This document shows, one piece after another, positions 15,358-25,468 of a DNA stretch of 64,000 bases. This DNA comes from Loktanella gaetbuli. GTDB taxonomy: Bacteria > Pseudomonadota > Alphaproteobacteria > Rhodobacterales > Rhodobacteraceae. The notes beneath the pieces are model-generated. The model was not told the DNA's origin. It was given only the letters and a program-made list of their open reading frames with translations, and did no database searches. The stretch covers positions 67,319-131,318 of the forward strand of contig NZ_JAJATZ010000008.1 in NCBI RefSeq assembly GCF_020531945.1, read 5' to 3'. The first letter of the stretch is position 1, and every line of letters starts with the position of its first letter. The position numbers and the translations under genes were made by a program.

Positions 15358-18147
15358 ATGACCCAAAGCGGCAGGCTGTTCTTTTTGTCACATATGCAGC
15401 GCGGCATCGGCCAACACCGCGATGAGACGGGTCAGATCACTGCCTCGGCAACGCTAAAGGCGGGACCAAACAGCGCCGATATTCAGTCCAGCCTGAAGGT
15501 TATGGGACCAGAGGCCGTCACCGGCATTGCCAAAACCCAGATTTTGCGACGCGTCCCCGATCCGGGCAGCCGCGATATGGAACCAAACCTGTTCGCGTCA
15601 ATCGAATTTGCCCTGCCAGATCTGCCATGGCTGTTTTCGCCTGACCCCGTAGATATTGACGGCCATTTGCGGCCTTGGGTGGTTTTGGCCGTTGTTGAAG
15701 CGCAAACCGGCGTGGTGTTGCGGGAAAGCGTTGCGGGGAAAAATCTTCCAATCCTCGAAATCCGAGAACCTATCGAGATTACCCAAGAATTGCCCGATCT
15801 GAGCGAAAGTTGGGCCTGGGCGCATATCCAATGCGAGGCTGATCTGGACACCGATAATGCACGAAAGGCATTCAGTGATACGCCCGAGCTCTTTCGGTCG
15901 CGACTTGTCTGCCCCCGCCGCCTGAAGCCCTTCACCGATTATATAGCCTGCCTTGTTCCGGCTACGCTGGGTGGTGTTCAAAAAGGGCTTGGGCTTGGTC
16001 TCGGATCGACACCGCATGCGGATGCTTGGGGGCCCGCGACAACACGGATCGACCTGCCGGTTTACGATCACTGGACGTTTCGAACCACGGCGCGCGGTGA
16101 TTTCGAAGATCTGGTGCGAAAACTGGCACCCGTTGAACTATCGGCAGGGTCCGTGCCGCTGGATCTGTCTGCACCCGGCGATCCCCGCCTGCCACAGGGC
16201 GGCGAAGACCAGGTGACGTTCCAGGGGGCGCTGGTTGGCACATCAGCAGACATCGCTCCCTGGGATCGAAATCACAGGGCTGAATACCAAAAGCGCATGT
16301 CCGAGATCCTGCGCACACATCGTCCCGCGCGCAGCGGTGGCACGGGCTATAATGCGTTGCGCGATGATCCCGTGGTCGCGCCACCCATCTGGGGATCCTA
16401 CAAGACGGGCGCCACGACCGCCCCAGAACCGCCCTTCGACGCGCCCGCACAGGACGTCACCTGGGACGCGCAACTAAACTATTCCCCGGCGGAGCGCGCG
16501 GCAGCCGGGTTGGGTGCCGAGGCCGTTCGTCGCCATCAGGAAGAGTTGATGACCGAAGCTTGGCGCCAAGCAGAGGGCCTGCGCGAGGTCAATCGTGTTT
16601 TTCGTCAAACCCGTCTGTCTGCTGAAACCGGCAAAGCGCTGAAGACCGGCAAGATCGATAAACTGACTGCCGCCGATCAGCTGAGCCTTGCCGCGCCCGC
16701 CCGCACCCGCATTCCAACAGATGTGCCAGGCCAATCGCTGGATATGGCCCTGAGGCTTTCGCCTTCTCCAGATGCATTGTTCGGCAGTGCAATCGCACGT
16801 CTGACACGCAAGTCAGGACCAATTGGTAAACGTTTGTCTGGAGCGGCCCCTGTCCAGCCCGCGGTTCTGGAACAGTTCGCGCAAGACCCTGTGACCGCTT
16901 TATCATTTGCTGAATTCACGGTTCCCGCACAGATGAGCGATCAGGACCAGTTAAGGCAATTTCCGGCACCGTCTACGTCGAAAGGCTTACGTGACGTGCC
17001 GGAAACACGACCCTCCCCGCGCCTGAGAACTTTGAAATGGCGTTCCGCGTCCGCCTTGCGCAACACCAGACAAATACCCGCGCGGCAACTCGTTAAGATA
17101 ACCAGCAGCCGTGCATCGCTGGCCCAGCGCGTCGTTGCATCAGGCCAGACGATTACAAGCGCGGCTAGAAGCGCAACAATGGGCTTTGATCCCGTGCCGG
17201 TTCTGTCCGCGCGCCTGAAGGCCAAGCTGAACGTACCTGACGGGCTACTCGTCCCGAATGCAATCCCATCTAAACACCTCATCGCACCCGAATTTGACAT
17301 GCCTGGCTATACTCTCCTACGTGAAATCAGCCCAGATGCTGTCATGCCGGGCGTGTCTGATGTGCCGCTGAATTCCGTCGGCTTGGCGCAGGTCAACGCA
17401 CGCTTCGTCGAAAGCTGGCTTGTGGGCGCCAATTCAGAAATGACGCGCGAGTTTCTGTGGCGTGAATACCCTGCCCTGTTATCGGCCACCTATTTTCGCA
17501 GATTTTGGGACACGCCCGGTGGCGAGGCGGATATCGAGCCGATCTCGGAATGGGGCATAAGCCCTTTGGGATCCAATCAGATCGGAGCTGGTTTGGACAA
17601 CACCCTTGTCTTGTTGATCAAAGGTGAGGTTCTGGCGCGTTTCCCAAATCTGCGGATCTATGCAACTCAGGCGATGTGGGATGATCGGAACTTCCGTTTC
17701 GATCCCGCCGAATTGGGCATTCCACCCAATACCAAAGATCCGCTTTTTGGTGGTTGGCTGACAAAATCCACGGCTTTCTTTGCGTTTGATATAGGTCTGA
17801 GGGAGGCACGCGGGACACTTGAGATGATGGGCCCCGATCCGGGGTGGTTCTTTGTCTTCGAGCAGCCACCCGAAGGTCTGCAATTCGGCCTTGATGTTCC
17901 CGACCGCGAACAGCCGGGTCCACCCGACTATTGGTCAAACCTGCATTGGGGCCATGCATTGGATGACCCAAGTGGCCAAGGGCAAGACACTCATGTTTCC
18001 ATCGCGCGCGGCGTCGGTGCAACGGAGTTGCGATCCAAACAAGACGGGTTCCTGGAAACCTGGGGTAGGTCGGCATCTGCGCAGGCTCGGATCACACTGC
18101 AACCCCCGGCGCGGGTCTTGATGCACGCCAGTGCAATGCTGCCATGA
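15358..18147 (+). CDS. Large conserved hypothetical protein (929 aa) of the DUF6603-associated set
   Basis: I recognise this as a conserved but uncharacterised family. Its C-terminal third has blocks I recall from homologues found near DUF6603 proteins: ARFVESWLVGANSEMTREFL-WREYP at about 681-704, DNTLVLLIKGEVLARFPNL at about 747, DPGWFFVFEQPPEGLQFGLD at about 827-846, and YWSNLHWGHAL at about 858. The N-terminal half has no known motif, and the middle (about 380-640) is basic and probably flexible. There is no signal peptide or membrane segment. It sits one base after the DUF6603-like gene and 7 bp before the next. The role is unknown; a structural partner of its neighbours is a guess. Confidence 0.65.
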   Translation: MTQSGRLFFLSHMQRGIGQHRDETGQITASATLKAGPNSADIQSSLKVMGPEAVTGIAKTQILRRVPDPGSRDMEPNLFASIEFALPDLPWLFSPDPVDIDGHLRPWVVLAVVEAQTGVVLRESVAGKNLPILEIREPIEITQELPDLSESWAWAHIQCEADLDTDNARKAFSDTPELFRSRLVCPRRLKPFTDYIACLVPATLGGVQKGLGLGLGSTPHADAWGPATTRIDLPVYDHWTFRTTARGDFEDLVRKLAPVELSAGSVPLDLSAPGDPRLPQGGEDQVTFQGALVGTSADIAPWDRNHRAEYQKRMSEILRTHRPARSGGTGYNALRDDPVVAPPIWGSYKTGATTAPEPPFDAPAQDVTWDAQLNYSPAERAAAGLGAEAVRRHQEELMTEAWRQAEGLREVNRVFRQTRLSAETGKALKTGKIDKLTAADQLSLAAPARTRIPTDVPGQSLDMALRLSPSPDALFGSAIARLTRKSGPIGKRLSGAAPVQPAVLEQFAQDPVTALSFAEFTVPAQMSDQDQLRQFPAPSTSKGLRDVPETRPSPRLRTLKWRSASALRNTRQIPARQLVKITSSRASLAQRVVASGQTITSAARSATMGFDPVPVLSARLKAKLNVPDGLLVPNAIPSKHLIAPEFDMPGYTLLREISPDAVMPGVSDVPLNSVGLAQVNARFVESWLVGANSEMTREFLWREYPALLSATYFRRFWDTPGGEADIEPISEWGISPLGSNQIGAGLDNTLVLLIKGEVLARFPNLRIYATQAMWDDRNFRFDPAELGIPPNTKDPLFGGWLTKSTAFFAFDIGLREARGTLEMMGPDPGWFFVFEQPPEGLQFGLDVPDREQPGPPDYWSNLHWGHALDDPSGQGQDTHVSIARGVGATELRSKQDGFLETWGRSASAQARITLQPPARVLMHASAMLP

Positions 18148-18154
18148 GGTTCCA

Positions 18155-21100
18155 ATGAAGCGTCCCCGTTCAAAACCAAATGCCCCCAAGCGCAGGCCGT
18201 TAAAGAAGCCTGGCAAACTCGTGCGTCCAACACAGGCACAAAAGCCAAGCATCAAGCCGAAAACGAAAACCCAGGCGAACCCAGAGCCCGGTCAGGCTTC
18301 CAAGCCAAAGCCTGAAGCCAAACGAAAGCCCACACCCGGGCTCAAACCTAGGCGGAGAGCAAACGACGGACAGAAACCCGAGTTGACACCAAAGCCTCGG
18401 AGGAAACCGACACCAACGCCTCCGCCACGACCCAAGCCGAAACCCGGCCTGTTCCCTGGCGACCGTCCCGGTAACTTCATGCCAACAGATTTGGATCTCC
18501 TTCCGCCAGACATCCTGTTTGACCCGAAATTGCACCCACGCGGCGATGTCTTTGGGAATATGAAACCCGACTGTCCGCTTACCATGCTGCCGATCCGGAT
18601 CGAAACCGTGTTTTCCGGTGGCAGCCCGCCGGCGACGCTGCACGTGCGGGTTTACCCTGACGACATCCACATGAATGACCACGACACCCGTCTAACACAG
18701 GACGAGGAGACCATTGGTCTGGAGTTCTGGAAAAGGTTCGAGGCGGCTGCCGGAGATGACAAGACCGAACAAGCGCTCAGGGCCTGGATTATTGATGCGT
18801 TATCTGAACGCCGTGCGGCCTATGTCATCGACGTCACACGTACCAATCCTGCAACCGACATTAAAAGGGCGAGAAAACCACGACCCGCCCTTGCTGCCTG
18901 TCTGCCCAAGTTTTGGCGGGTTGTCGGGTACCGGCGGCGCGCAGATGGCACCTTGGAGGAGATGGTTTCTGAGGATGGGGCACAAATTGAAAAAACGCTA
19001 TGCCTTGATCCGCTTTATGGTGATGGCAAGGACCGCGATGCCCCGCCGCAGCGAAACATCGTATGGATGAAAGACTATTCCAAGGCCTTGGAATTTGGCA
19101 TGGCCGTCGATGTCCCGCTTTTTGGAAAGAAATGGACGCAAGAAGATGGCATTGCGCTGCTGCTGGTCTATGGCGTCAACGCACCGGCTTCGCGTGAGCA
19201 AGCCCGGGAGTTGGAAACGTTGATGACGGCGCATCGCTTTTCTGGCGGGCTTGCGTTTCAGGCGCAGGGTGTTCCAACGAACTCGGTCGAGGATCGTCGG
19301 AGTCCGATTACAACAGACCCAACAGTGGAAGATGGCACGCTCGACACGGTCCTGTCTCCGCTGGATCTGACCGAAGCACCCGAGGCGAACGGACGCCGGT
19401 TGTCGCACCTGTTGGGGGGAACCGATGGGGGTCCGCTCGAACGTGTCGACGGTGCCGAACGCGAGGAAGACAGCGGTCAGCGCTGGATGAACGAAGCACT
19501 GTGGCCTGTTACTTGGGGGGCGTATTTCAACGCGCTGCTGGTTGACCCGTCCGGCAACCGATCCCTGCCTGATGGGGTGGTGAATACGGCCCGCGACGCG
19601 TTTCTCTACGATGTGCGGGGCGGCGGGCCATTACCGGCGTTGCGCGTCGGCACGCAACCCTATGGTATCCTGCCGGTGCGCGCACATCACGTCCCCACGG
19701 CCTGGAAAAGCCCCGATCCTTGGTTCGAAACCATCCTGCTGCGGCTGCGCGACGTATGGCTGGACGGCACACCGCTTGTGCCGAAACTGTCGGCTCGCGG
19801 CAACGGCCCGCCGGACGAAGAACTGACCGATGTCGTGCAGGTGCTTGGCGCGCAACCCCACCCATCACGGTTCCTTGTGCGCAAACTCAGGGATTGGCGC
19901 AACAACAGCTATGACGATGAATGGGCTTCCATCCTTGCGGCCTTCGGGTTGTTCTTTCTTGCCGGCAATGATCCCCATTACGGCCATCCCAGTCTGTCCG
20001 TGCTGGGCCAGTGGGGTTGGGGCCTTGCCATGATGGGCGATGAGGCACCCTTAGACGCGGGCGCAAACATGCCTCCGGACGCGTTTGCAGCGCTTATTGA
20101 GGGCGATTTTTCGTCGGCTGAGGCTCAGCTGGAATTCCTGATGAACTTGCGTGACAACGTCGCAGATTTGGTCGAGGATTCTGACAAGATTGACGGTGCC
20201 CGCGTCTGGCTGGATCGCAGCATTGCAATCTTGAACGCCTATTTCACCCGTCTGGAACCACTGCTGTCTGATTTGGGGAACCTTCCGTTGTCCAAGGTTG
20301 CGGGGGTTTTGCATGACGAGACCCAAGACCCGATTATTGGCATGCATATCTATGACAACAAGACCCGGGAATTTACCCGAAGTCTGGTAATGGGGGGCTT
20401 TTCCGGCGATGGACAATCCATTCCCGCGCAACCCAGCACATACCTCGCCAAAGCGCTTGCACAGGTGCCTAACGATTCGCGACGTGATCTGAGTGCCATG
20501 TTGGATTTGGTCAAGCCACCTGTGGGTACGACCGGCAATACCCTGAACCAACCGCGCATGCCGTCGCAATCAAGCGCACGCATCGAAGGATTGAGGGGCA
20601 CAACAGCCTTGCGCCCTGCCCCATCGGTGGTGCAGCCCAATCCGGCAGACTTCTTCACCGAGAACACTCAACGCATCCCCTTTGACCGGCCAGATGAAAA
20701 ACCTTTGCTACAGCAGCTGGTTGACGCCGCCGTGCCAGAATTGCGGGATGGAGAGCGCACCGGCTTTAGGGCAGCCCTCAAAGGTCTGCTGGGCCTTCCT
20801 GTCCCGACGCTGGAATGGCACCTGCGCGAAACTCTGGGGCTTGCGTCGCATCGGCTGGATGCTTGGTTAACGGCGCTGGCCACACGGCGTTTGCGTGACC
20901 TGCAGCCGAACGGTCGCGCGCAATACGGCGGATATGGGTTTGTGCTGGATCTGAAACCCGATGAAAAACTGCGCGACAGCGACGGCTATCAGCACGCGCC
21001 TTCAACGCAACAGGCCGTCACAGCAGGAATTCTGCGATCTGCCTGGCGCAATCACGGGCGCGATGATCAGGCGTCTCCATTGGCGGTCAACCTTCAATCG

Positions 21101-22984
21101 GACCGCATCCGAACGGCAGATCGATTGATCCAGGCTGTGGCTCAGGGCCGTGAACTGGGCGATGTGCTGGGCTATGACTTTGAACGCGGACTTCACGACA
21201 AGGGTCTGGACCGGTTGCTGAACGCAATCCGCGTCGCGGTGCTGCGAGCGGACGGCAAACCGCCGCGCGTAGATGGGCCGATGGATGGGCTGTCGTTGAT
21301 CGAAGCCTTTGACCGCGGTGATCTGCAATCCACGCTGGACAGGATCAAACCCGATACGGACAAAACCGATGTCGAAACCCTGATCAAATCGGTCAAGGCA
21401 AGTTTTGATGCACTTGGCGATGCGGGCCTGACAGAGGCAGTTCATTACCTTGCGCAGGGCAATGCCACCCGTGCGGCCGCAATACTGGATGCAATCTCGC
21501 TGGGAGAAGCACCGCCAAGCGAATTACGTCACGCCCGCACCGACATCTCAAAATCTGAGCTTGCGCATACAGTCGCCCTTTCGTTGCCCTTGCCTGCCAA
21601 GGACGCGCCGCCCCAGACCGGGTTGGCGGCTAGCCATCCAAGCCTGAACGCGTTTATCGAGCCGCTTCTGCTCGGCTTCTCCCGACTGACGGTTCAGGTG
21701 ATCACCAAAGATATCGTGCACGACGTTCCACTGAATGCCCTTGGGCTGAGCGCACTGGATCTTGTTCTCGAAGCTGCCCGCCCGGCCGCGCTGGGTCAGC
21801 GGGCGATGATCCATTTGGTCAACACCGGCGCAGAGCTGCCGCCTGATGCGTATTGTCCAACATCATTGACCGAAAAGCCGATAGGCAGCGTGTCGCCGGA
21901 TCTGGAAGACTTTGAGGAGCTCTGCGTTGCACTTGCAGATCATCTCAGCTCTTTGCGACCTCTGATGCCCGATGCTTTGACGACAGGTCTTCCAAACCGA
22001 TCGATCAGTCTAGATCAGACGGCGCTGAGCAAGAAACTGAAAAACGAATGCCAAAACATCAAAACAGCAGCCGATCATCTTGAACAGGTCATAGACGGAA
22101 GCCTAAACGGCGCCGAGGAGCAACTGCTGAACGCGCTGGCTGACCTCGCAAAACTGGGCTTCCCGGCGGCCCTTCCGGGCACCGAGCTTATTGCAGACCC
22201 GCATTCCCACGCTTTAAGGGTTTTTGCCAGATCGGCGGTGAAAGCGGCACGCAAGCGAAGCGAAGCGGCGAGCAGTATTCTGGAAAATGCTCCATCGCTG
22301 GATCAGTGTCTTGCCCTTGCGAAAAAGCTAAGCGGCAATCGCTTGCCGGCAGAAGTGAAACTGAACGGCGGAACATTCGGTCCTCGCAATGGGATACAGA
22401 TGTCCCCCTTGGCGGTCGAGTTAGCGGATTGGGCGGGCAAATACGCCCATATCCGCCCTGATTTGCGGCGCTGGACCCGTGCGGTTGATACCGCCCGCCT
22501 GTTGGCCCCCGACTTGACGTTCAATATAAAACTCCGCCAGCATAGCAGCAAAAAGCTTCCGCGATGGATGGGATTGCATCTGCCACCGGAAGGGTCGGAT
22601 GGCGGGTCCAGCTGGGTGCTTGTCGATGGGGGCGGAGTGCCAAAATTGAAAAAGGGCTCAAGCAGTACCGGCTATATCATTGACCGATGGACCGAACGGC
22701 TGCCTGCGCCTGAGGCCACGACCGGTGTTGCATTTCATTTCGATGCACCTTCCTCCAAACCACCGCAAGCCATTCTGCTCGCTGTCACACCTGAAGAAGG
22801 GATGCCTTGGTCCGACGCGTTGCTGCGGCGCACGCTGATCGAAACCATCGAGAACGCTCAGTTGCGCGCCGTCACCGGCACCGAGCTGGGCAAACTTGGC
22901 CACCATCTACCCGCGATCTTTGCCAAGGGTGGGCTGGACGCCGGTCCCCAACCCCCGCCCCCAGCTGAGGAGAACACTGAATGA
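18155..22984 (+). CDS. Very large conserved hypothetical protein (about 1609 aa) with Pro/Lys-rich N-terminus
   Basis: The first 105 residues are almost entirely Pro, Lys, Arg, Gln and Thr (PKPEAKRKPTPGLKPRR, PTPTPPPRPKPKPGLFPGD), a disordered basic tail. The body begins near residue 145 with MLPIRIETVF and RVYPDDIHMNDHDTRLTQDE. I recall this N-terminal signature (LPxRxETxF ... RxYPDD) from uncharacterised large proteins that occur beside DUF6603 genes. LPALRVGTQPYGILPVRAHH lies near 492-512. The rest is long, mostly helical, and without known catalytic motifs. The ATG at 18155 follows GAGG; an upstream ATG would overlap the preceding gene. The stop overlaps the next start (ATGA). The function is unknown. 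Confidence 0.65.
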   Translation: MKRPRSKPNAPKRRPLKKPGKLVRPTQAQKPSIKPKTKTQANPEPGQASKPKPEAKRKPTPGLKPRRRANDGQKPELTPKPRRKPTPTPPPRPKPKPGLFPGDRPGNFMPTDLDLLPPDILFDPKLHPRGDVFGNMKPDCPLTMLPIRIETVFSGGSPPATLHVRVYPDDIHMNDHDTRLTQDEETIGLEFWKRFEAAAGDDKTEQALRAWIIDALSERRAAYVIDVTRTNPATDIKRARKPRPALAACLPKFWRVVGYRRRADGTLEEMVSEDGAQIEKTLCLDPLYGDGKDRDAPPQRNIVWMKDYSKALEFGMAVDVPLFGKKWTQEDGIALLLVYGVNAPASREQARELETLMTAHRFSGGLAFQAQGVPTNSVEDRRSPITTDPTVEDGTLDTVLSPLDLTEAPEANGRRLSHLLGGTDGGPLERVDGAEREEDSGQRWMNEALWPVTWGAYFNALLVDPSGNRSLPDGVVNTARDAFLYDVRGGGPLPALRVGTQPYGILPVRAHHVPTAWKSPDPWFETILLRLRDVWLDGTPLVPKLSARGNGPPDEELTDVVQVLGAQPHPSRFLVRKLRDWRNNSYDDEWASILAAFGLFFLAGNDPHYGHPSLSVLGQWGWGLAMMGDEAPLDAGANMPPDAFAALIEGDFSSAEAQLEFLMNLRDNVADLVEDSDKIDGARVWLDRSIAILNAYFTRLEPLLSDLGNLPLSKVAGVLHDETQDPIIGMHIYDNKTREFTRSLVMGGFSGDGQSIPAQPSTYLAKALAQVPNDSRRDLSAMLDLVKPPVGTTGNTLNQPRMPSQSSARIEGLRGTTALRPAPSVVQPNPADFFTENTQRIPFDRPDEKPLLQQLVDAAVPELRDGERTGFRAALKGLLGLPVPTLEWHLRETLGLASHRLDAWLTALATRRLRDLQPNGRAQYGGYGFVLDLKPDEKLRDSDGYQHAPSTQQAVTAGILRSAWRNHGRDDQASPLAVNLQSDRIRTADRLIQAVAQGRELGDVLGYDFERGLHDKGLDRLLNAIRVAVLRADGKPPRVDGPMDGLSLIEAFDRGDLQSTLDRIKPDTDKTDVETLIKSVKASFDALGDAGLTEAVHYLAQGNATRAAAILDAISLGEAPPSELRHARTDISKSELAHTVALSLPLPAKDAPPQTGLAASHPSLNAFIEPLLLGFSRLTVQVITKDIVHDVPLNALGLSALDLVLEAARPAALGQRAMIHLVNTGAELPPDAYCPTSLTEKPIGSVSPDLEDFEELCVALADHLSSLRPLMPDALTTGLPNRSISLDQTALSKKLKNECQNIKTAADHLEQVIDGSLNGAEEQLLNALADLAKLGFPAALPGTELIADPHSHALRVFARSAVKAARKRSEAASSILENAPSLDQCLALAKKLSGNRLPAEVKLNGGTFGPRNGIQMSPLAVELADWAGKYAHIRPDLRRWTRAVDTARLLAPDLTFNIKLRQHSSKKLPRWMGLHLPPEGSDGGSSWVLVDGGGVPKLKKGSSSTGYIIDRWTERLPAPEATTGVAFHFDAPSSKPPQAILLAVTPEEGMPWSDALLRRTLIETIENAQLRAVTGTELGKLGHHLPAIFAKGGLDAGPQPPPPAEENTE

Positions 22985-24639
22985 GTACGCGGTGGGACCG
23001 GTTAGAGCCGAACACAACTGATGAAACCTTGCGCGAAGGGGTGGAGGCGCGCGTGGCCGATCCGCTTTGGATGCTGGCACGACAATGGCAAACTGGGGAA
23101 TTCGACGGCGAAGACGCCGCCTCTCCGGTCGCGACCTCGCTGACGACCGAACGCACACCCATCACCCAGTTTCATGCGCCGGACGGCACTGTTCAAGACC
23201 TGCGCAACAGCTCGGTGCCCCTGGAGGCCAAGGTCGAAGCCATTCTCCCTTCGACACACAGTGCCGAAGATATTGCTTCGCTGTGCAACGCTGCACTGCA
23301 TGCTTGGACTTTGTCCGGCATCAAGTCTTCCGATTTACTGGTCAAGCTGCAAACAGCCTATCCTTTTGACGCCGAGGCCTATCGCACCGGGTATCCGCTG
23401 CGTCCAGCAGCCGAGCGCAGACTGCGTCTCTTGGCGCGGAACGCGTTTGATCCTTTTGCTTTGGTCGCAGACAAAGGAAAAAGCCTGCCTGCGAATTACT
23501 TTGACAGCGATTGGATCACTGCGGTCAAAGGCTTGTGCGATGGCCGCGGACGCGAAATCGCCGAGACCGCGTCAACATGGCAATCTGATCGCCTGTCCTA
23601 CGAGGCGACCGTTTCAACAAAATCCGAATCCGGGCAGCTGGCCCTGAAAACCGACAATTACGGCGGCGGGCGGTTGGACTGGTACAGTTTCGACCATGAT
23701 TTTATCGATACGGATGTGCTGACCGGCATTTCCAGCACTCAGACGAAAGAACCGATGCCCTCAGCCCTAAGCTATGTCGGGCAGCCAGTCCCACGGTTTT
23801 GGGAGTTTGAGGATGGCACAGTGCACTTTGGAGGGATTAGCGCAGGCCCCGGTGATACAGCCAGGATGATCGTTGCGGATTTCGCAGCCATTGGCGGGGA
23901 TGACATGTTTGTCCTGTCGGTGGCAGCCCCCGTGGGATGTTTCACGCGGGTGACAGAATTGAAGGTTTTTGACAGTTTCAACCGCGAACACACGATCCCT
24001 CCTGCGCTGGTTGCAGATCGGTCGGGGTTGGACGATCCAACAGCAGGTTTTGCCCTGTTCACAGTTAAGGATGCCGTTCCCCAGAAAGACACATCCGACT
24101 GGTTGCCGATCCTGCCAGTCACTGCAGGTGCCATGAACGGACCCGCGATTGAAACGGTCGGGTTTCGCCGCGATGAAGAGGCAAACCTTGCCTGGGCCAT
24201 CGAGGAAGAGATCGAAGGTCCTTTTGGTCTTCCGTTGCGACGCAGGCAAGCCTGGGAAATCCCGGACGAACCCGTTCTTGAGGACGATTCAGCATGGCCA
24301 TATCGTCTTCAAACAGCGGTTCCACCCTGGTGGATCCCACTGGTGCCAGAGCGCATCGACAAGACAGATCAGATCCAGTTGCGGCGCGCACGGCTCGGCG
24401 TTTGGGAAACGATGGACCCTGCCAAAACCGGGCCCAAAAGCCGGATCATGGATCCCACTAAAGCGGTCATTTTGGCGGAACACGCCGTCCCGAAGGCCGG
24501 TCTGCAGCTGATCCGCCACTGGCAAATCGCTCGCGGCTATGACGGGCAAGTTGTGTTGTGGCAGTCTTGGAGTCGCAGCTTTGGGGCCAAGGAAAGAGCC
24601 AGCGGTCTGAAGTTCGACACGATTGACCGGAAATGGTGA
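22981..24639 (+). CDS. Conserved hypothetical protein (552 aa), last gene of the large operon
   Basis: The N-terminus MSTRWDRLEPNTTDETL, EARVADPLWMLARQWQTGEF and DGEDAASPV is a signature I recall from uncharacterised proteins that travel with the two preceding families. The remainder has aromatic-rich strands (GGGRLDWYSFDHDFIDTDVL, QPVPRFWEFEDGTVHFGGI) and a C-terminal PPWWIPLVPER block. There is no signal peptide or membrane helix. It is translationally coupled (ATGA) to the 1609-residue gene. A 94-codon frame begins 7 bp before its stop but has no recognisable content, so I take this as the last gene. The function is unknown. Confidence 0.65.
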   Translation: MSTRWDRLEPNTTDETLREGVEARVADPLWMLARQWQTGEFDGEDAASPVATSLTTERTPITQFHAPDGTVQDLRNSSVPLEAKVEAILPSTHSAEDIASLCNAALHAWTLSGIKSSDLLVKLQTAYPFDAEAYRTGYPLRPAAERRLRLLARNAFDPFALVADKGKSLPANYFDSDWITAVKGLCDGRGREIAETASTWQSDRLSYEATVSTKSESGQLALKTDNYGGGRLDWYSFDHDFIDTDVLTGISSTQTKEPMPSALSYVGQPVPRFWEFEDGTVHFGGISAGPGDTARMIVADFAAIGGDDMFVLSVAAPVGCFTRVTELKVFDSFNREHTIPPALVADRSGLDDPTAGFALFTVKDAVPQKDTSDWLPILPVTAGAMNGPAIETVGFRRDEEANLAWAIEEEIEGPFGLPLRRRQAWEIPDEPVLEDDSAWPYRLQTAVPPWWIPLVPERIDKTDQIQLRRARLGVWETMDPAKTGPKSRIMDPTKAVILAEHAVPKAGLQLIRHWQIARGYDGQVVLWQSWSRSFGAKERASGLKFDTIDRKW

Positions 24640-25468
24640 TCAGAGATCCAAGTGACTTTGCGCCCGGCGCAAAAAGAGAGGTCGCGCATTTAAAGGCCTG
24701 TGACGTTGCACACCTGATCACCATGACTGCGCGCTATGCCACATCGATACGCCCGGTGCAGACAGCAGCTCCATATCCATCCAGATCAAGGCGGGTATTG
24801 GAAACGGAGACCAACGCAGGTTCTACGGCCAGAAAGACGGATATTGTCGGAGGCCAAAGGTCCCAACGAACACGACGCATTTCCATGACATTTCGACAGA
24901 TGAGATTCAAGAATTGAGTTCCAGAGTTTCAAACGAGCGCGACAGCCTCAAACGCGACGCAACACGATATTCGCGATAAAAGCATGAACATGAACTGCAC
25001 ACGACACCACTCTATCCATTGAAATATATTTGAAATATCTACCACCCATCAGCGGACAAACGCAAAAACCATCCTCGAATAACCGCTTCGCACCTGTTGT
25101 CGGACCTTGGTACGGGGCGCAGCATCCGGAAAAATGGGCTCGAAGCGGACATGCGGCAGCGCGGCGCGCCGGAGGGCTGACGGCAACAGTCAGCTGCCTT
25201 CGCTTCCTGCCCAAAGCTTCCGTTCGCGGGACACTCACCATGCTGCGTCTGCAACCCAGAGAGCGGACATTGGCTTCGTGCAAAAACTCTGGGGGGGGGA
25301 AGGATTCATATCCGTCTCCCCCCACTGCAGTGGTTCGATATTCAACACTCGATAGTTATGAGTGACCAGTCCCGTCACCCAATGAGAAGTCATCGTCGCT
25401 GAGTTATTCGTTTGCGCAGTGAACGCGACTGGAAAAATAGAATCAACATTGCAACGCACGTGCATCTA
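24640..25468. other. Gene-poor region downstream of the large operon
   Basis: About 830 bp lie between the last operon gene and the IS5 element. A frame of 94 codons from 24633 overlaps the end of the previous gene, but its composition is unlike its neighbours and it has no recognisable domain. No strong terminator was seen. The right part, near 25300, has a G-run and then sequence that may be the flank of the IS insertion. Confidence 0.4.

Noticed and set aside
6998..24639. Idea that the large operon is a contractile injection system or type VI cluster
   Set aside because: No sheath, tube, baseplate, VgrG, AAA+ or TssJKLM-like protein was recognised among the six genes or their flanks.
24633..24917. 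94-codon plus-strand frame overlapping the end of the 552-residue gene
   Set aside because: It starts at an overlap like other operon genes, but its Arg/Thr/Ser-rich composition, lack of any domain and unlike codon style argue against a gene. Kept only as a possibility.
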